Shown in pieces: positions 34,974-44,080 of a DNA stretch of 64,000 nt (its first letter is position 1; every line of letters starts with the position of its first letter). The stretch comes from Agarilytica sp045430305 (GTDB taxonomy: Bacteria > Pseudomonadota > Gammaproteobacteria > Pseudomonadales > Cellvibrionaceae): contig JAILXW010000004.1 of NCBI GenBank assembly GCA_045430305.1, positions 124,001 through 188,000 of the forward strand, read 5' to 3'. The notes beneath the pieces are model-generated. The model had not been told where the DNA came from. It saw only the letters and a program-made list of their open reading frames with translations, and did not search any database. The translations under genes were made by a program, and so were the position numbers.

Positions 34974-35309
34974 CTAACACGTTTCTTTGTTACACGAGTC
35001 AATTTTTCTTACTTTTTTAGCATCACTAATACCGCCCGCATTAGACACATTTGTATAACCAGCCTCCTGCAATGCCTTCATTGCCACTCCAGCGCGCCTA
35101 CCACTTCGGCAATACAATATTATTTCTTTATTCTTGTCTGAGAACAACGCTTCAACCCCGGGAACAATTTCCTTATGAGGAATTAGGGCATCACCCGCAA
35201 TACTATTCTTCTTATTCTCCTCCGCGGTTCTAACATCTATCCACACTGCTTCTGCTATAGCAAACAAAGGAAGAAACATAAACAACCCCACAAAGACACA
35301 TTTTTTCAT
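34974..35309 (-). CDS. Periplasmic single-domain rhodanese-like protein
   Basis: 111 residues: signal peptide (about 1-20, ending AIAEA) and one rhodanese domain with WIDVRTAEE and the active loop YCRSGRRAG, whose cysteine would carry a persulfide. The family moves sulfane sulfur; the partner here is unknown. The C-terminal tail adds two further cysteines (IDSCNKETC). The ATG at 35309 has GAGG eight bases upstream; a start six codons earlier would spoil the signal peptide. Confidence 0.85.
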   Translation of the reverse strand: MKKCVFVGLFMFLPLFAIAEAVWIDVRTAEENKKNSIAGDALIPHKEIVPGVEALFSDKNKEIILYCRSGRRAGVAMKALQEAGYTNVSNAGGISDAKKVRKIDSCNKETC

Positions 35310-35654
35310 TATTGAACCTCGCCACAAAAACCAATTTCAAATCAGACGAACAAACCCGCTCGCTAAAACCTATTTCCTAAAACCTATCTCCCAACAGCAA
35401 TTTCCCAACACCTATTCCTTAGAACCAACACACCAAAACTGACCCACCAACAGCCTCCATATTTAGCAGTATTAACATCCAGATTACAATTTAATACCAC
35501 CATGCGCGTGGCGCAACAGGCAAGTTTTTAACCCCGACAACCAGGAACTCTGCTCAAAGGTGAATAAGTCACTGTAAAAAGTATTGAATGCCGTAGAGTA
35601 ACTTCTAACGCCAGAGTGTTTTTGCTATTAAAACCAATATGAGGAGAGCTGCCA
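35310..35654. other. 345-base gene-free stretch with short imperfect repeats
   Basis: Between 35368 and 35430 the words AACCTATTTCC, AACCTATCTCC, CAATTTCCC and AACACCTATTCC recur, giving a degenerate direct-repeat tract. Otherwise I see only the promoter region for the small secreted protein that follows. Confidence 0.5.
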
Positions 35655-35960
35655 ATGTACAGGAAGCGTCACGTTCACAACATTATGATATTCTTAGGAA
35701 ACTTGAGCATTAGCGGCACGCTAGCAATCACTAGCTCTAGTATGGCGAACTCACCAGAGACTCGATCGCATTATGCGAAAGCAGTCATTAGCGAGTATAA
35801 AGACACACGAAAAAGTTGCGCAAAAAGCGAAGGCGCAGTACGACGCGCGTGTTTTTCAAGGCTGTCGAAGATGACCGAGGCATATCGCGAAGCGCGTTTG
35901 ATACTGCGAGAGTCGGACTATAAAATAGATGTGTTAGTCAAACACTACCCACCACAGTAA
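35655..35960 (+). CDS. Small secreted hypothetical protein
   Basis: 101 residues; unrecognised. A hydrophobic segment at about 10-30 ending SSSMA looks like a signal peptide. The mature part is basic and helical with two cysteines (KSCAKSEG and RACFSRL) that could form a disulfide. GGAG lies ten bases before the ATG. It converges with the cyclopropane-synthase-like gene 26 bases away. Confidence 0.6.
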   Translation: MYRKRHVHNIMIFLGNLSISGTLAITSSSMANSPETRSHYAKAVISEYKDTRKSCAKSEGAVRRACFSRLSKMTEAYREARLILRESDYKIDVLVKHYPPQ

Positions 35961-35985
35961 AAAAAACCTACCGCTAAATCTTAGA

Positions 35986-37281
35986 TTAAAGCACCCAGCC
36001 TTTTGGTTGAGACTCAGTCACATCCGGCAATTCTCGACACATAGGCTTTGCAAATAAAAATTGTGAAGTGTTAATAACGCGTTCCTTAAAGCCGCCTTCG
36101 CAATAGCAAAGATAAAAATCCCACATACGAATAAAGACATCATCAAAGCCCATATCTTTTACTTCATCGACTTTCTCGAAGAAGCGCTTCTTCCATGCGT
36201 TCAAAGTAAGCGCATAATCGAGCGTAATATCATCAAGGCCAACGAGGTGCATATCTGTATCTTGAGCGATATGCTTCAGTACTACTTGATTCGAAGGCAA
36301 GCACCCGCCAGGAAATATGTACTTTCTAATAAAGTCTATTTTATTCTTTTCTCTTTCATAACGCTGGTCTTGCGTAGTGATCGCTTGCATTAACATTAAA
36401 CCGTTTGATTTTAGGAGTCTTGAGCAGCGAGCAAAAAAATCGCTGTAAAACTGATGGCCGACAGCTTCTACCATTTCGATAGAAACAAGTTTGTCGTATT
36501 CACCATTCAAATCTCTATAATCTCTCAACAAAACAGTAACTTTACCTTCAAGTCTTGCTGCTTTAACGCGCGCTACAGCCATGTCAAATTGACGTTGTGA
36601 GATGGTGGTAGTAGTTACTTTACAGCCGTAATGCTTAGCTGCATAAATGGCCATACCACCCCAACCGGTACCAATCTCGAGTAAATGATCGCTTTCTTTT
36701 AACTTCAGTCGCTGGCAAACACGCTCGAGCTTGATGAGCGAGGCCTGAGAAAGGGAAACGTCTTCGCTTGGAAAAATGGCCGAGGAATACATCATTGACT
36801 CATCTAAAAATAGTGAGAAAAACGCATTACTTAAATCGTAATGTGCAGCAATATTTTTCTTCGACCCCAACTTTGTATTTAATCTAAAAAAACCAGCAGC
36901 ACTGCTTAAGCTTTTATTCAGCCAACTCCAACCAGAATCCATATTACTCAACTGTGCTTTATTAAGAACGAACACACGAATCACGTTAACAAGCTCTGGA
37001 GACGACCATGCACCAGCCATATAGGCTTCGCCAGAACCGATAGCACCCCCAAATAAAATCTGGGTATAGGCCGCCTGTTCATGAATACGAATACGCGCAA
37101 CAAGATGAGATTCATTGATAGATTGACCAAATGCATACACATCTTCACCGTCTTCAACAATGAGGTGGCCGCATGAAAGCAATCGCAATCGATCCAAAAG
37201 TGTCTTTTTTGCCAAGCTATCCATCATTTGTACTGGCGATGATAGCGTGACTTTTTTACTTACGTTTTCAATGGTTTTCAT
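35986..37281 (-). CDS. Cyclopropane-fatty-acid-synthase-like methyltransferase
   Basis: 431 residues. A SAM-binding domain begins near 190 with LEIGTGWGGMAIYAA, followed by the CFA-synthase segments VSIEMVEAVGHQFY and FIRKYIFPGG. This family methylates unsaturated acyl chains of membrane phospholipids. It is last in a five-gene operon next to an ECF sigma/ChrR pair. In Rhodobacter the ChrR regulon includes a related enzyme, and related methyltransferases take part in methylated furan fatty acid synthesis. The exact product (cyclopropane, methyl branch or furan precursor) cannot be read from sequence. One base separates it from the DUF1365 gene. Confidence 0.88.
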   Translation of the reverse strand: MKTIENVSKKVTLSSPVQMMDSLAKKTLLDRLRLLSCGHLIVEDGEDVYAFGQSINESHLVARIRIHEQAAYTQILFGGAIGSGEAYMAGAWSSPELVNVIRVFVLNKAQLSNMDSGWSWLNKSLSSAAGFFRLNTKLGSKKNIAAHYDLSNAFFSLFLDESMMYSSAIFPSEDVSLSQASLIKLERVCQRLKLKESDHLLEIGTGWGGMAIYAAKHYGCKVTTTTISQRQFDMAVARVKAARLEGKVTVLLRDYRDLNGEYDKLVSIEMVEAVGHQFYSDFFARCSRLLKSNGLMLMQAITTQDQRYEREKNKIDFIRKYIFPGGCLPSNQVVLKHIAQDTDMHLVGLDDITLDYALTLNAWKKRFFEKVDEVKDMGFDDVFIRMWDFYLCYCEGGFKERVINTSQFLFAKPMCRELPDVTESQPKGWVL

Positions 37282-37282
37282 C

Positions 37283-38101
37283 TTAACTTAACTCCACACG
37301 TTTCTTATCGCCAGCAATGTCGCCATGGCTTACTTTGTCTTTCCCTAAAAATGGCACCCCTTTAAGCCACAAGCGTAGTGCCTGCCAGTAAATGGATGTA
37401 ATTACTTTTAGAGTCATTAACGGAAATCTGACCAACATTCTATTGAGATTTTTTTCATTTGCATCGTACCGTTTCAACCTCAAACTAGCATCAGTGACTG
37501 TGACTTCACCCTGCATACATTCTATATTGATCTGAAGCATCTCTTCAGGCCGGGTACATCGCCAACGATATTCCATATCGATAGGATTAAAGGGCGACAC
37601 AGTAAAATTTTTACTGAAACGAAAATCGTGAACGCCTTTATTTGCATCACATTCAAGCACCCAAGTTTTCCGCTCTTTCCAGGGGGTATTCGTTACTTCA
37701 GCGACGACAAAAGCCAACTCACCGCCCCCTTTCTCAAAACAATAATACGTAGCCAATGGGTTCATGTTGTAACCAAAATAGCGAAAGTTCGCTAGCAGGT
37801 ATATATCACCATCAAAATCTTTTTCAGTTTCATGTTTAATAGTACGCTTAACAGCTACTTCTAGATCAACATTCGGATCACCATGAAAATCACTTCGCTT
37901 AAAACGTGCTGGAGACCATGCTCGCTTCGACCACCACGTCGAGCAGGACAAAAGCGAGTCGATTTTCGACAAGTTAGCGAACACCATAAATATCTCGTAA
38001 TCAAAGGCATGCTGTTTGGGGCTGTAACGCCGATGACTGACAACTCCTCGATAAATCGCATGTGGCTTAATTGTGTTGTTAATTTCACTGCCAACCATCA
38101 C
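37283..38101 (-). CDS. DUF1365 family protein
   Basis: 272 residues. The N-terminus YRGVVSHRRYSPKQHAFDY and the FRYFGYNMNPLATYYC segment are typical of DUF1365, a family of unknown activity that almost always sits between a flavin amine-oxidase-like gene and a CFA-synthase-like gene. That pattern holds here: the start overlaps the flavoprotein gene by four bases and the methyltransferase follows by one base. A role in fatty-acyl modification is inferred from context. Confidence 0.88.
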   Translation of the reverse strand: MMVGSEINNTIKPHAIYRGVVSHRRYSPKQHAFDYEIFMVFANLSKIDSLLSCSTWWSKRAWSPARFKRSDFHGDPNVDLEVAVKRTIKHETEKDFDGDIYLLANFRYFGYNMNPLATYYCFEKGGGELAFVVAEVTNTPWKERKTWVLECDANKGVHDFRFSKNFTVSPFNPIDMEYRWRCTRPEEMLQINIECMQGEVTVTDASLRLKRYDANEKNLNRMLVRFPLMTLKVITSIYWQALRLWLKGVPFLGKDKVSHGDIAGDKKRVELS

Positions 38102-39354
38102 AAAAACTCACCAAACTGTTCAGCAACACGTAAGGCACTCACTACACCATCTTCATGGAACCCATTCGCCCAATACGCACCACAGAACCATGTTCGGTTA
38201 ACGCCATTTATTTCAGGCCAGCGGTCTTGCGCCAGCATGCCCGGCAGTGTGAACTGTGGGTGAGCGTAAGTAAACTTACGAATAACTTTGTTAGGGTCAA
38301 TCAACTCATCAGCATTGAGGGAAACACAAAAGGTGTGGGGCGAATCCAAACCTTGCAATAGATTCATGTCGTAAGTCACAACCGGTAACGCATCTGTTTT
38401 ACCATCCAAACGGTAGTTCCAACTCGACCATGTAAGTTTCTTTTTGGGAAGCAGGGAGATATCGGTGTGCAACACCACTGAATTGTCTGAATACGGAATA
38501 GTGGATAGTATCTCTTTCTCGCTTTTACTGGCGTCTTTTAAAAGAGACAAGGCCTGATCTGAGTGCGTTGCAAAAATCACTTGGTCGAAACTTTCACTGT
38601 GCCCATCAGAGAATTCAATATGCACCACGCCTTCTTCACGAGTGACGGCAACAATATTGGCACTTGTAACAATCTTTTCACGAAAACTCTCGGTTAGCGG
38701 CCCAAGGTATTGTTTTGAACCACCGCTTATTACTCGCCACGTGGGTCTATTCTTTACATTGAGTAAACCATGATTGTGAAAGAACTCCACAAAAAAGCAC
38801 ACAGGAAAATCTCGCATTGCCGAAAGTGAAGCAGACCAGATCGCCGCCCCCATAGGCACCAAATAGTATCGTGAAAAAGTTTCTGAATATGCGTTTTTAT
38901 CGAGATATTCCCCCAAGGTCATATCTTTACTGATGTTATTGTCAGCCAAGTCTTCCTTCGCTTCACGATTAAATCGCAAAATATCTCTCACCATACATAT
39001 AAATTTTGGAGAAAAAATATTAGAGCGCTGAGCAAAGAGCGTATTTAGATTGTTACCCGCATATTCCAAACCACTCTCTGTACAACTAACACTGAACCCC
39101 ATTGAGGTCGCTTGCGACTCGACCCCAATCTTATCAAGTAATTTAATGAAGTTGGGGTAGGTCCAATCATTGAAAACAATAAAACCCGTATCAATGGCGT
39201 ACTCTTCTCCATCTAAAGAAAAATCGATGGTAGCGGTATGACCACCTATTCTTTCTTCCTTTTCAAAAACCGTTACGTCACAACGTCTATTTAAAAGATA
39301 AGCGGCTGTTAACCCAGAAATTCCACTACCTATTATGGCAATCTTGGTTGTCAT
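38098..39354 (-). CDS. FAD-dependent oxidoreductase (amine-oxidase-like)
   Basis: 418 residues. N-terminal Rossmann dinucleotide motif IIGSGISGLTAAYLL followed by the FEKEERIGGHTAT strand, and a C-terminal FAD segment (FCGAYWANGFHEDGVVSALR). It resembles the desaturase-like flavoproteins co-encoded with DUF1365 and CFA-like genes. It probably oxidises a fatty-acyl chain or related lipid; no substrate can be assigned from sequence. The SDR gene ends 38 bases upstream on the same strand. Confidence 0.88.
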   Translation of the reverse strand: MTTKIAIIGSGISGLTAAYLLNRRCDVTVFEKEERIGGHTATIDFSLDGEEYAIDTGFIVFNDWTYPNFIKLLDKIGVESQATSMGFSVSCTESGLEYAGNNLNTLFAQRSNIFSPKFICMVRDILRFNREAKEDLADNNISKDMTLGEYLDKNAYSETFSRYYLVPMGAAIWSASLSAMRDFPVCFFVEFFHNHGLLNVKNRPTWRVISGGSKQYLGPLTESFREKIVTSANIVAVTREEGVVHIEFSDGHSESFDQVIFATHSDQALSLLKDASKSEKEILSTIPYSDNSVVLHTDISLLPKKKLTWSSWNYRLDGKTDALPVVTYDMNLLQGLDSPHTFCVSLNADELIDPNKVIRKFTYAHPQFTLPGMLAQDRWPEINGVNRTWFCGAYWANGFHEDGVVSALRVAEQFGEFL

Positions 39355-39392
39355 AAAAACTCTCTATATGTTTTGTCATTATTAAGTGGGAT

Positions 39393-40169
39393 TTAAATCG
39401 CTTCTTGCTTTTTCATGCTTGGAGCAACAATTCGCATCCAAAATGATGGAACTAACCGCATCAATTTAAGAGGAAACGCGAGCCGGCTTGGAAAATCTAA
39501 AAACATTGGACGACGATCTAGCTTTTCTACAATGCATTTTGCAGCATCACTACTAGCCATAATAAAAGGCATGTCAAAATCATTTTTTTCCGTTAAAGGC
39601 GTATCCACAAACCCAGGACGTATGACCGTCACATCGATACCATCAACTTTTAAATCTATCTTTAGGCTTTGCATAAAATAATCAACCGCCGCTTTAGAAG
39701 CCCCATAGGCTGCAGCTCGGGGAAACGGCACAACAGAAGATAGGCTTCCTATAGCGCTGATATGTGGTCGATTATTCGATTCACGTAGAAACGGTAAAGC
39801 CATGCGAACACACTCAACTACGCCCAAATAATTTACTTTAGTAATGCTTTCATACATCTCGCGCGGAAATTTTAGATGATCGTCATATTCGCACGTACCA
39901 GCACAAGCAATCAGTGTATCGATGTGGTCTGTCACATCACGCAATTTAATTTCAGCCTCTTCAATGCTAAAGCGATCACTCACATCTAAAGGAACGACTG
40001 CAACATTAGTTGGATAGCGTCGCTGCAACGCTTCGAGCTTTTCTTCCGAACGTGCACTGGCAATCACAAAGTGCCTTTCGCTTGCGAGTAATTGCGCTAT
40101 TTCTAAACCAATACCGCTGCTTGCACCCACAATCCAATATGTTCGACGATTACCTGCATCTGTATTCAT
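39393..40169 (-). CDS. Short-chain dehydrogenase/reductase
   Basis: 258 residues. Cofactor loop GASSGIG near residue 14, an NAG-equivalent ACAGTCEY, the catalytic Ser in GSLSSVV and YGASK with catalytic Tyr/Lys. It should reduce or oxidise a carbonyl/alcohol pair with NAD(P). The ATG at 40169 is used; an in-frame TTG at 40217 overlaps the NTF2-like gene by four bases and could be a coupled start. Second gene of the lipid operon. Confidence 0.85.
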   Translation of the reverse strand: MNTDAGNRRTYWIVGASSGIGLEIAQLLASERHFVIASARSEEKLEALQRRYPTNVAVVPLDVSDRFSIEEAEIKLRDVTDHIDTLIACAGTCEYDDHLKFPREMYESITKVNYLGVVECVRMALPFLRESNNRPHISAIGSLSSVVPFPRAAAYGASKAAVDYFMQSLKIDLKVDGIDVTVIRPGFVDTPLTEKNDFDMPFIMASSDAAKCIVEKLDRRPMFLDFPSRLAFPLKLMRLVPSFWMRIVAPSMKKQEAI

Positions 40170-40213
40170 ATTCCCAACTCTCACACTGTTAAAACTCTGA
40201 GGCTCGCAACCAT

Positions 40214-40633
40214 TCAATTTGCAAGCTTTCGCTTTAAACCTTTGACTACCGCCCCTAAAACAGGCACCTGTTCATATAACATCTCACCCATGTCGTAGTA
40301 GTCGCGGTGACGAGTGATGTGCGTGTCGTGTTCAAGCAAACTCACCCCACTTACAGCAATCAGGCGTGACCCCAGGCGAACGTGACGGAACCGCATACGC
40401 CACTCGACGGTGCTATTCGTTTGCTCAGTCACTACGCGATAGCAATCAAAGCGACACTCTTCCACCCCGTTCATCACCGACTCAAAGTAGCGGATCAAGG
40501 GATCGATCCCTCTAATCTCATGGACTGGATCAGCGAACACCACATCTTTCGAGTAAATCCGCGCCAGCTCTTTGAGATCTGAATGTTGGAAGTCGCTATA
40601 AAGCGCGACAAAATTCTGTATAAGTTGAGACAT
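40214..40633 (-). CDS. NTF2/SnoaL-like fold protein
   Basis: 139 residues with the NTF2-like pattern (IYSKDVVFADPVHEIRG, then FESVMNG and VEWRMRFRH strands). Members act as small enzymes or binding proteins; this one has no assigned ligand. It is first of the operon that diverges from the ECF sigma gene, so the operon promoter must lie within the 193-220 bases upstream. Confidence 0.8.
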   Translation of the reverse strand: MSQLIQNFVALYSDFQHSDLKELARIYSKDVVFADPVHEIRGIDPLIRYFESVMNGVEECRFDCYRVVTEQTNSTVEWRMRFRHVRLGSRLIAVSGVSLLEHDTHITRHRDYYDMGEMLYEQVPVLGAVVKGLKRKLAN

Positions 40634-40853
40634 AAGTTAAACTAGCCCTTTTGAGACTTAATACGGAGCGATTCGAGATTAAGATCAAAAGCCTTTGTGG
40701 CTAAGCATCTAACCAATTTGCCTTTTAGATACCTTCAGTCATCCAAGTTCGCCCCACCCACGTATATGTACATAGAAACTCGCAAAACGACGACAGCTTA
40801 GCGACTTAAATTGTGGATGACTAACCGTGGGTATAAACCAAGTAGCCGTGAAA
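40634..40853. promoter_or_regulatory. Divergent control region of the sigma/ChrR and lipid operons
   Basis: On the minus strand, TGATCT followed 18 bases later by TATTAAG (complement of about 40658-40690) loosely resembles ECF sigma promoters read by ChrR-controlled sigma factors (TGATCC with a TAAG-type -10). The match is partial. No comparable pair was found toward the sigma gene. Confidence 0.35.
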
Positions 40854-41447
40854 ATGACAGATGAAAAACCGCTCAAACAAGTAAGAGAAGACGAGTGGTC
40901 GAAGCTTCTTCTACATGTTGGCGCAGGAAATGAAGAGTCGTTCGCCAAACTTTTCGCCCATTTCGCGCCTTTAATTAAAGGCTTTTGCCAGTCCAACAAA
41001 AGCTTTCTTTCTCACGACTCCGCAGAAGAGCTGGTTCAAGAGGTGATGATCAAGGTATGGCAAAAAGCAACGAACTTTGACCCCTCACGGGCATCCGCTA
41101 GCACTTGGATTTTCACGATCGTACGTAACGCCCGCATTGATTACCTGCGAAAACACGCAAGGCATGACGTGAACTCGACCCCACTCGAATCAGAAGATAT
41201 TTGGGACGAAGCGAACGATAACCAGCCATTTGTTTTTATGCAGCGCAACAGAGAAGAAAGGGAGGTTGCTTCGTTACTATCTACACTCCCTCCCGAACAA
41301 GGTCGCTGTATTGAAAAAGTATATTTGGAAGGTAAATCTCACACAGAAATCGCTGAGGAACTTGAACTTCCGCTAGGAACAGTCAAATCTCGCGTGAGGC
41401 TTGGCTTGAAAAAATTACAGCCTATTAGCAATTTAGAAACGAGGTAG
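40854..41447 (+). CDS. ECF RNA polymerase sigma factor (RpoE/ChrR type)
   Basis: 197 residues. Region 2 contains LVQEVMIKVWQKATNF and STWIFTIVRNARIDYLRK; region 4 contains LEGKSHTEIAEELELPLGTVKSRVR. A short linker joins them, as in ECF sigmas. Paired with a ChrR-type anti-sigma gene six bases downstream, it most likely belongs to the group that answers singlet oxygen and similar stress. The ATG at 40854 is chosen by family length; an in-frame GTG at 40827 is the alternative and neither has a strong ribosome site. Confidence 0.9.
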   Translation: MTDEKPLKQVREDEWSKLLLHVGAGNEESFAKLFAHFAPLIKGFCQSNKSFLSHDSAEELVQEVMIKVWQKATNFDPSRASASTWIFTIVRNARIDYLRKHARHDVNSTPLESEDIWDEANDNQPFVFMQRNREEREVASLLSTLPPEQGRCIEKVYLEGKSHTEIAEELELPLGTVKSRVRLGLKKLQPISNLETR

Positions 41448-41453
41448 GAACTA

Positions 41454-42137
41454 GTGGCCAACTTTCATCCATCAGAAAACGAACTGCTAGAGTATTCAGC
41501 AGGGAATCTGGATTGGGCACTGAGCATTGTTGTTTCAGCACATATGCAAATGTGCCCTCAATGCAAACAAAAGTGTATTCAACTGAACGCGCTTGGTGCA
41601 TCAATAATGAATAATACAAAACCTGTAGCGGTCGAAACGTCATCTTTCGATAACGTTATGGCAAAAATAAAACAGCAAACTGCCCTTGGCTCCACCCCTG
41701 AGAAGCCCGAGCAAAACATAAACGCCAACAAGGGCGCCAGCCGCACACAGCATTTACCTGATGTTGTGTCTAAACTATTGCCTGATAACGAAAAATTGCA
41801 CTGGAAGTTTGTATCGCCAGCATTAAGAGAGGCACAACTGGTGACCGGGCAAGATAAATATGAAGTTTCTTTTCATAAGATAAAGCGTGGCGGAAAAGTA
41901 GCAGAGCACGACCATGGCGGCCTTGAAGTAACATTAGTATTAGAAGGCAGCTTTTCTGATGCGAATGGTAATTATGTGGCTGGCGACTATATTGTCAAAC
42001 AGCCTGGCGAGGTGCATCGCCCCATAGCGGCGCAAGATCAAGATTGTTTGTGCTTTACTGTAGTAGAAGCACCGGTCAAAGTGACGGGCATTATAGGCAA
42101 AATTGTTAATCCGTTCTTGAGTATCTCACCTCGTTAA
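41454..42137 (+). CDS. chrR: ChrR-family zinc anti-sigma factor with cupin domain
   Basis: 227 residues. An N-terminal zinc anti-sigma domain carries HMQMCPQC (HxxxCxxC, about residues 31-38). A C-terminal cupin (about 120-215) has HDHGGLE and the PGEVHRP motif, which may bind a second metal and sense the stimulus. ChrR holds its sigma factor inactive until singlet oxygen or related stress. The start is GTG, with AGGTAGGAA upstream. It forms an operon with the sigma gene. Confidence 0.9.
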   Translation: MANFHPSENELLEYSAGNLDWALSIVVSAHMQMCPQCKQKCIQLNALGASIMNNTKPVAVETSSFDNVMAKIKQQTALGSTPEKPEQNINANKGASRTQHLPDVVSKLLPDNEKLHWKFVSPALREAQLVTGQDKYEVSFHKIKRGGKVAEHDHGGLEVTLVLEGSFSDANGNYVAGDYIVKQPGEVHRPIAAQDQDCLCFTVVEAPVKVTGIIGKIVNPFLSISPR

Positions 42138-42148
42138 ACATTTAGCGT

Positions 42149-42180
42149 GATAAAACCTAGCCAACGTTTTATAGATTTTT
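42149..42180 (+). terminator. Weak A/T-rich hairpin after chrR
   Basis: ATAAAAC/GTTTTAT, seven base pairs, then AGATTTTT. It is the only candidate end for the sigma-chrR transcript before the convergent Nudix gene. Confidence 0.4.
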
Positions 42181-42194
42181 ATCGTGGTGCATAC

Positions 42195-42737
42195 TCATAA
42201 ATCTAGCGCGACACGCATCAAAGCCGCTACCGATATGGCATCGGTAATTTCCCCCGATAGCGCCATATTTATCGCCTCTTGCAACGGTAGTTTTTTCACT
42301 TCAATGTCTTCAGTGTCTTCGAGCGCTTGTTCGGCGAGAGAAATTCCACGAGCGATATAAACAAAACCCACTTCGTCAGTCACAGAATTTGAAATATGCA
42401 GCTTCATCAACAACTGCCAATCGCTTGCACACAACCCCACTTCCTCTAACAGCTCACGCTTTGCCGTATCCAGTGGGTCTTCATTCATAGGTGAACCACC
42501 TTCGGGGATTTCCCAGGTGCGCTCATTTAAGGTGTAACGCGATTGGCTAACCAGCCATGTATTCCCATCATCATCAATGGGTACAACACCTACCGCCTTA
42601 TTTTTAAAATGTACGACCCCGTATACCCCTTCACTACCATTGGGGCGAGCCACATCTTCATGGCTTACACGAATCCAGTTGTTTTCGTAGACGCACTTTT
42701 CACTTAACTGTTGCCAGCCACCAACTTTTTCTTTCAC
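42195..42737 (-). CDS. Nudix hydrolase (ADP-ribose pyrophosphatase-like)
   Basis: 180 residues with a Nudix box starting GGSPMNEDPLDTAKRELLEEVG (GX5EX7REUXEEXG pattern, about residues 79-101). The sequence before it (RYTLNERTWEIPEG) is typical of nucleoside-diphosphate-sugar hydrolases such as ADP-ribose pyrophosphatases. It would clear ADP-ribose or a similar nucleotide. It is 64 bases downstream of the CvpA-like gene on the same strand and converges with chrR. Confidence 0.87.
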   Translation of the reverse strand: MKEKVGGWQQLSEKCVYENNWIRVSHEDVARPNGSEGVYGVVHFKNKAVGVVPIDDDGNTWLVSQSRYTLNERTWEIPEGGSPMNEDPLDTAKRELLEEVGLCASDWQLLMKLHISNSVTDEVGFVYIARGISLAEQALEDTEDIEVKKLPLQEAINMALSGEITDAISVAALMRVALDL

Positions 42738-42801
42738 AATACAGGTTCTTTCACAAGATTAATGTCTTTCACTGCACGCATGCTTCCATAGCATTCAATG
42801 C

Positions 42802-43914
42802 CTAACGAATAATTTTTTCGGCGCTCTCTCGAAGATACTCAGGCGTAGATTCCAAATCCGTATATTGTAAATCACCCTCTTCATCTAACCACTTGTATAT
42901 TACCTGCTTTTCAACTTTCTTTTGCGCTTGGTCTACTTGCTCAGAAAACTCTTCTAAGGTCGCCTGTGCCGCGGTCATATTTTCTTCAAGTGGCTGTTCC
43001 AGCACAATGGCAATTAAAGATTGGATTTTTTCGTTGGTGAGCATACTCATCGGATTTTGCTGGCGCACCAGCTTTTTCACATCTGGATCTTCCAATATTT
43101 CTACCGCTCGCGGGTCACTACGCAAGGTGCGCATACGCCGCCAAACAAAGCTTACCTGTTTGGCAAAATATTCTTTGGCTTGTTCAGAGCTAGAATCCTT
43201 AGGCTTCGCATCTTGCAAAATTTGCTGCATGGCGGGGTCGTTCACCAATTGCGTAAAAGCGGGTTCACGCATTAATTGCTCAATATCGCCCTGCCCCATA
43301 TAAAATTGCGCGCGCCCATCCTGCCAAAAGCTGCGTAGTTTTTTCGATTCAGAAAGCGTCTGAAAACTCTGGGTAAATGTTTGTGGCGCAGATAAAAAAG
43401 CAGATGTAGCACTCGCCCTGTACCGATCTTTTTCTAACACAGCAATACCCGAACTGATCGCTTTTGAGACCACCTTCGAAGACATTTGTGACAGCACATC
43501 AGGCGCGCTTTTTACGTCAGCCTTGGGGTTCAACATAGAGCCTGCAACACCTACAAACCATATCAGTAAAACAGCGAACACAACCCCGGTTAAGGCACCA
43601 AGTGCTGCCCCCCCGATTTTTTGATTGAAGGTGACTTCTCGTAGCTTAGGGAAGATCAAAGGAGGCACGCTGCTGATCACGGTAGAACTCACGATAAAGA
43701 TCGCAAGCATGGCCCCCATGAAATATGCGATGCCTTTAATGCCTTGCTCAGATACCAAATATCCTAGCTGTGGGGCAGCTATAAAGCCTATTAAGTAGGC
43801 GCCAATGAAGCCCGCCAAGCCCAACAAGGCCTTCCAAAGCCCTTTCTTGTAAGAACGCCATGAAAAAAAACCTATACAAATCAATAAGATGGCGGCATTA
43901 ATCGACGAAAGCAT
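42802..43914 (-). CDS. CvpA-family membrane protein with C-terminal DUF4124-like segment
   Basis: 370 residues. Four hydrophobic helices fill residues about 1-130 in the CvpA pattern (YKKGLWKALLGLAGFIGAY). A long helical region follows, and near the end IYKWLDEEGDLQYTD resembles the DUF4124 motif found in periplasmic proteins. CvpA proteins affect colicin V secretion and envelope tolerance in E. coli but have no defined activity. It diverges from gcvP. Confidence 0.72.
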   Translation of the reverse strand: MLSSINAAILLICIGFFSWRSYKKGLWKALLGLAGFIGAYLIGFIAAPQLGYLVSEQGIKGIAYFMGAMLAIFIVSSTVISSVPPLIFPKLREVTFNQKIGGAALGALTGVVFAVLLIWFVGVAGSMLNPKADVKSAPDVLSQMSSKVVSKAISSGIAVLEKDRYRASATSAFLSAPQTFTQSFQTLSESKKLRSFWQDGRAQFYMGQGDIEQLMREPAFTQLVNDPAMQQILQDAKPKDSSSEQAKEYFAKQVSFVWRRMRTLRSDPRAVEILEDPDVKKLVRQQNPMSMLTNEKIQSLIAIVLEQPLEENMTAAQATLEEFSEQVDQAQKKVEKQVIYKWLDEEGDLQYTDLESTPEYLRESAEKIIR

Positions 43915-43932
43915 GCTTCTACCCTAGATCAA

Positions 43933-43962
43933 TTGCCGTGAACTGAGGCAATTTGCTAAAAT
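43933..43962 (+). promoter_or_regulatory. Candidate gcvP promoter
   Basis: TTGCCG and TAAAAT, 18 bases apart. Transcription would begin near 43969, at a perfect TTTTCAG-cgct-CTGAAAA hairpin (43970-43987), leaving a leader of about 110 bases. No glycine-riboswitch features were recognised in that leader. Confidence 0.4.
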
Positions 43963-44080
43963 TTGCGCCTTTTCAGCGCTCTGAAAACCTCTTCTTAACA
44001 CCCAATACTAGACCATGCACGATGACCAACGCGCAGTGATCGACTGCCGCAGTGTTCGTTATTGCTGACAGGAAATATAT

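Noticed and set aside
43915..44080. Glycine riboswitch before gcvP
   Set aside because: The leader of about 110 bases has only one simple hairpin and no conserved riboswitch core that I can recognise.
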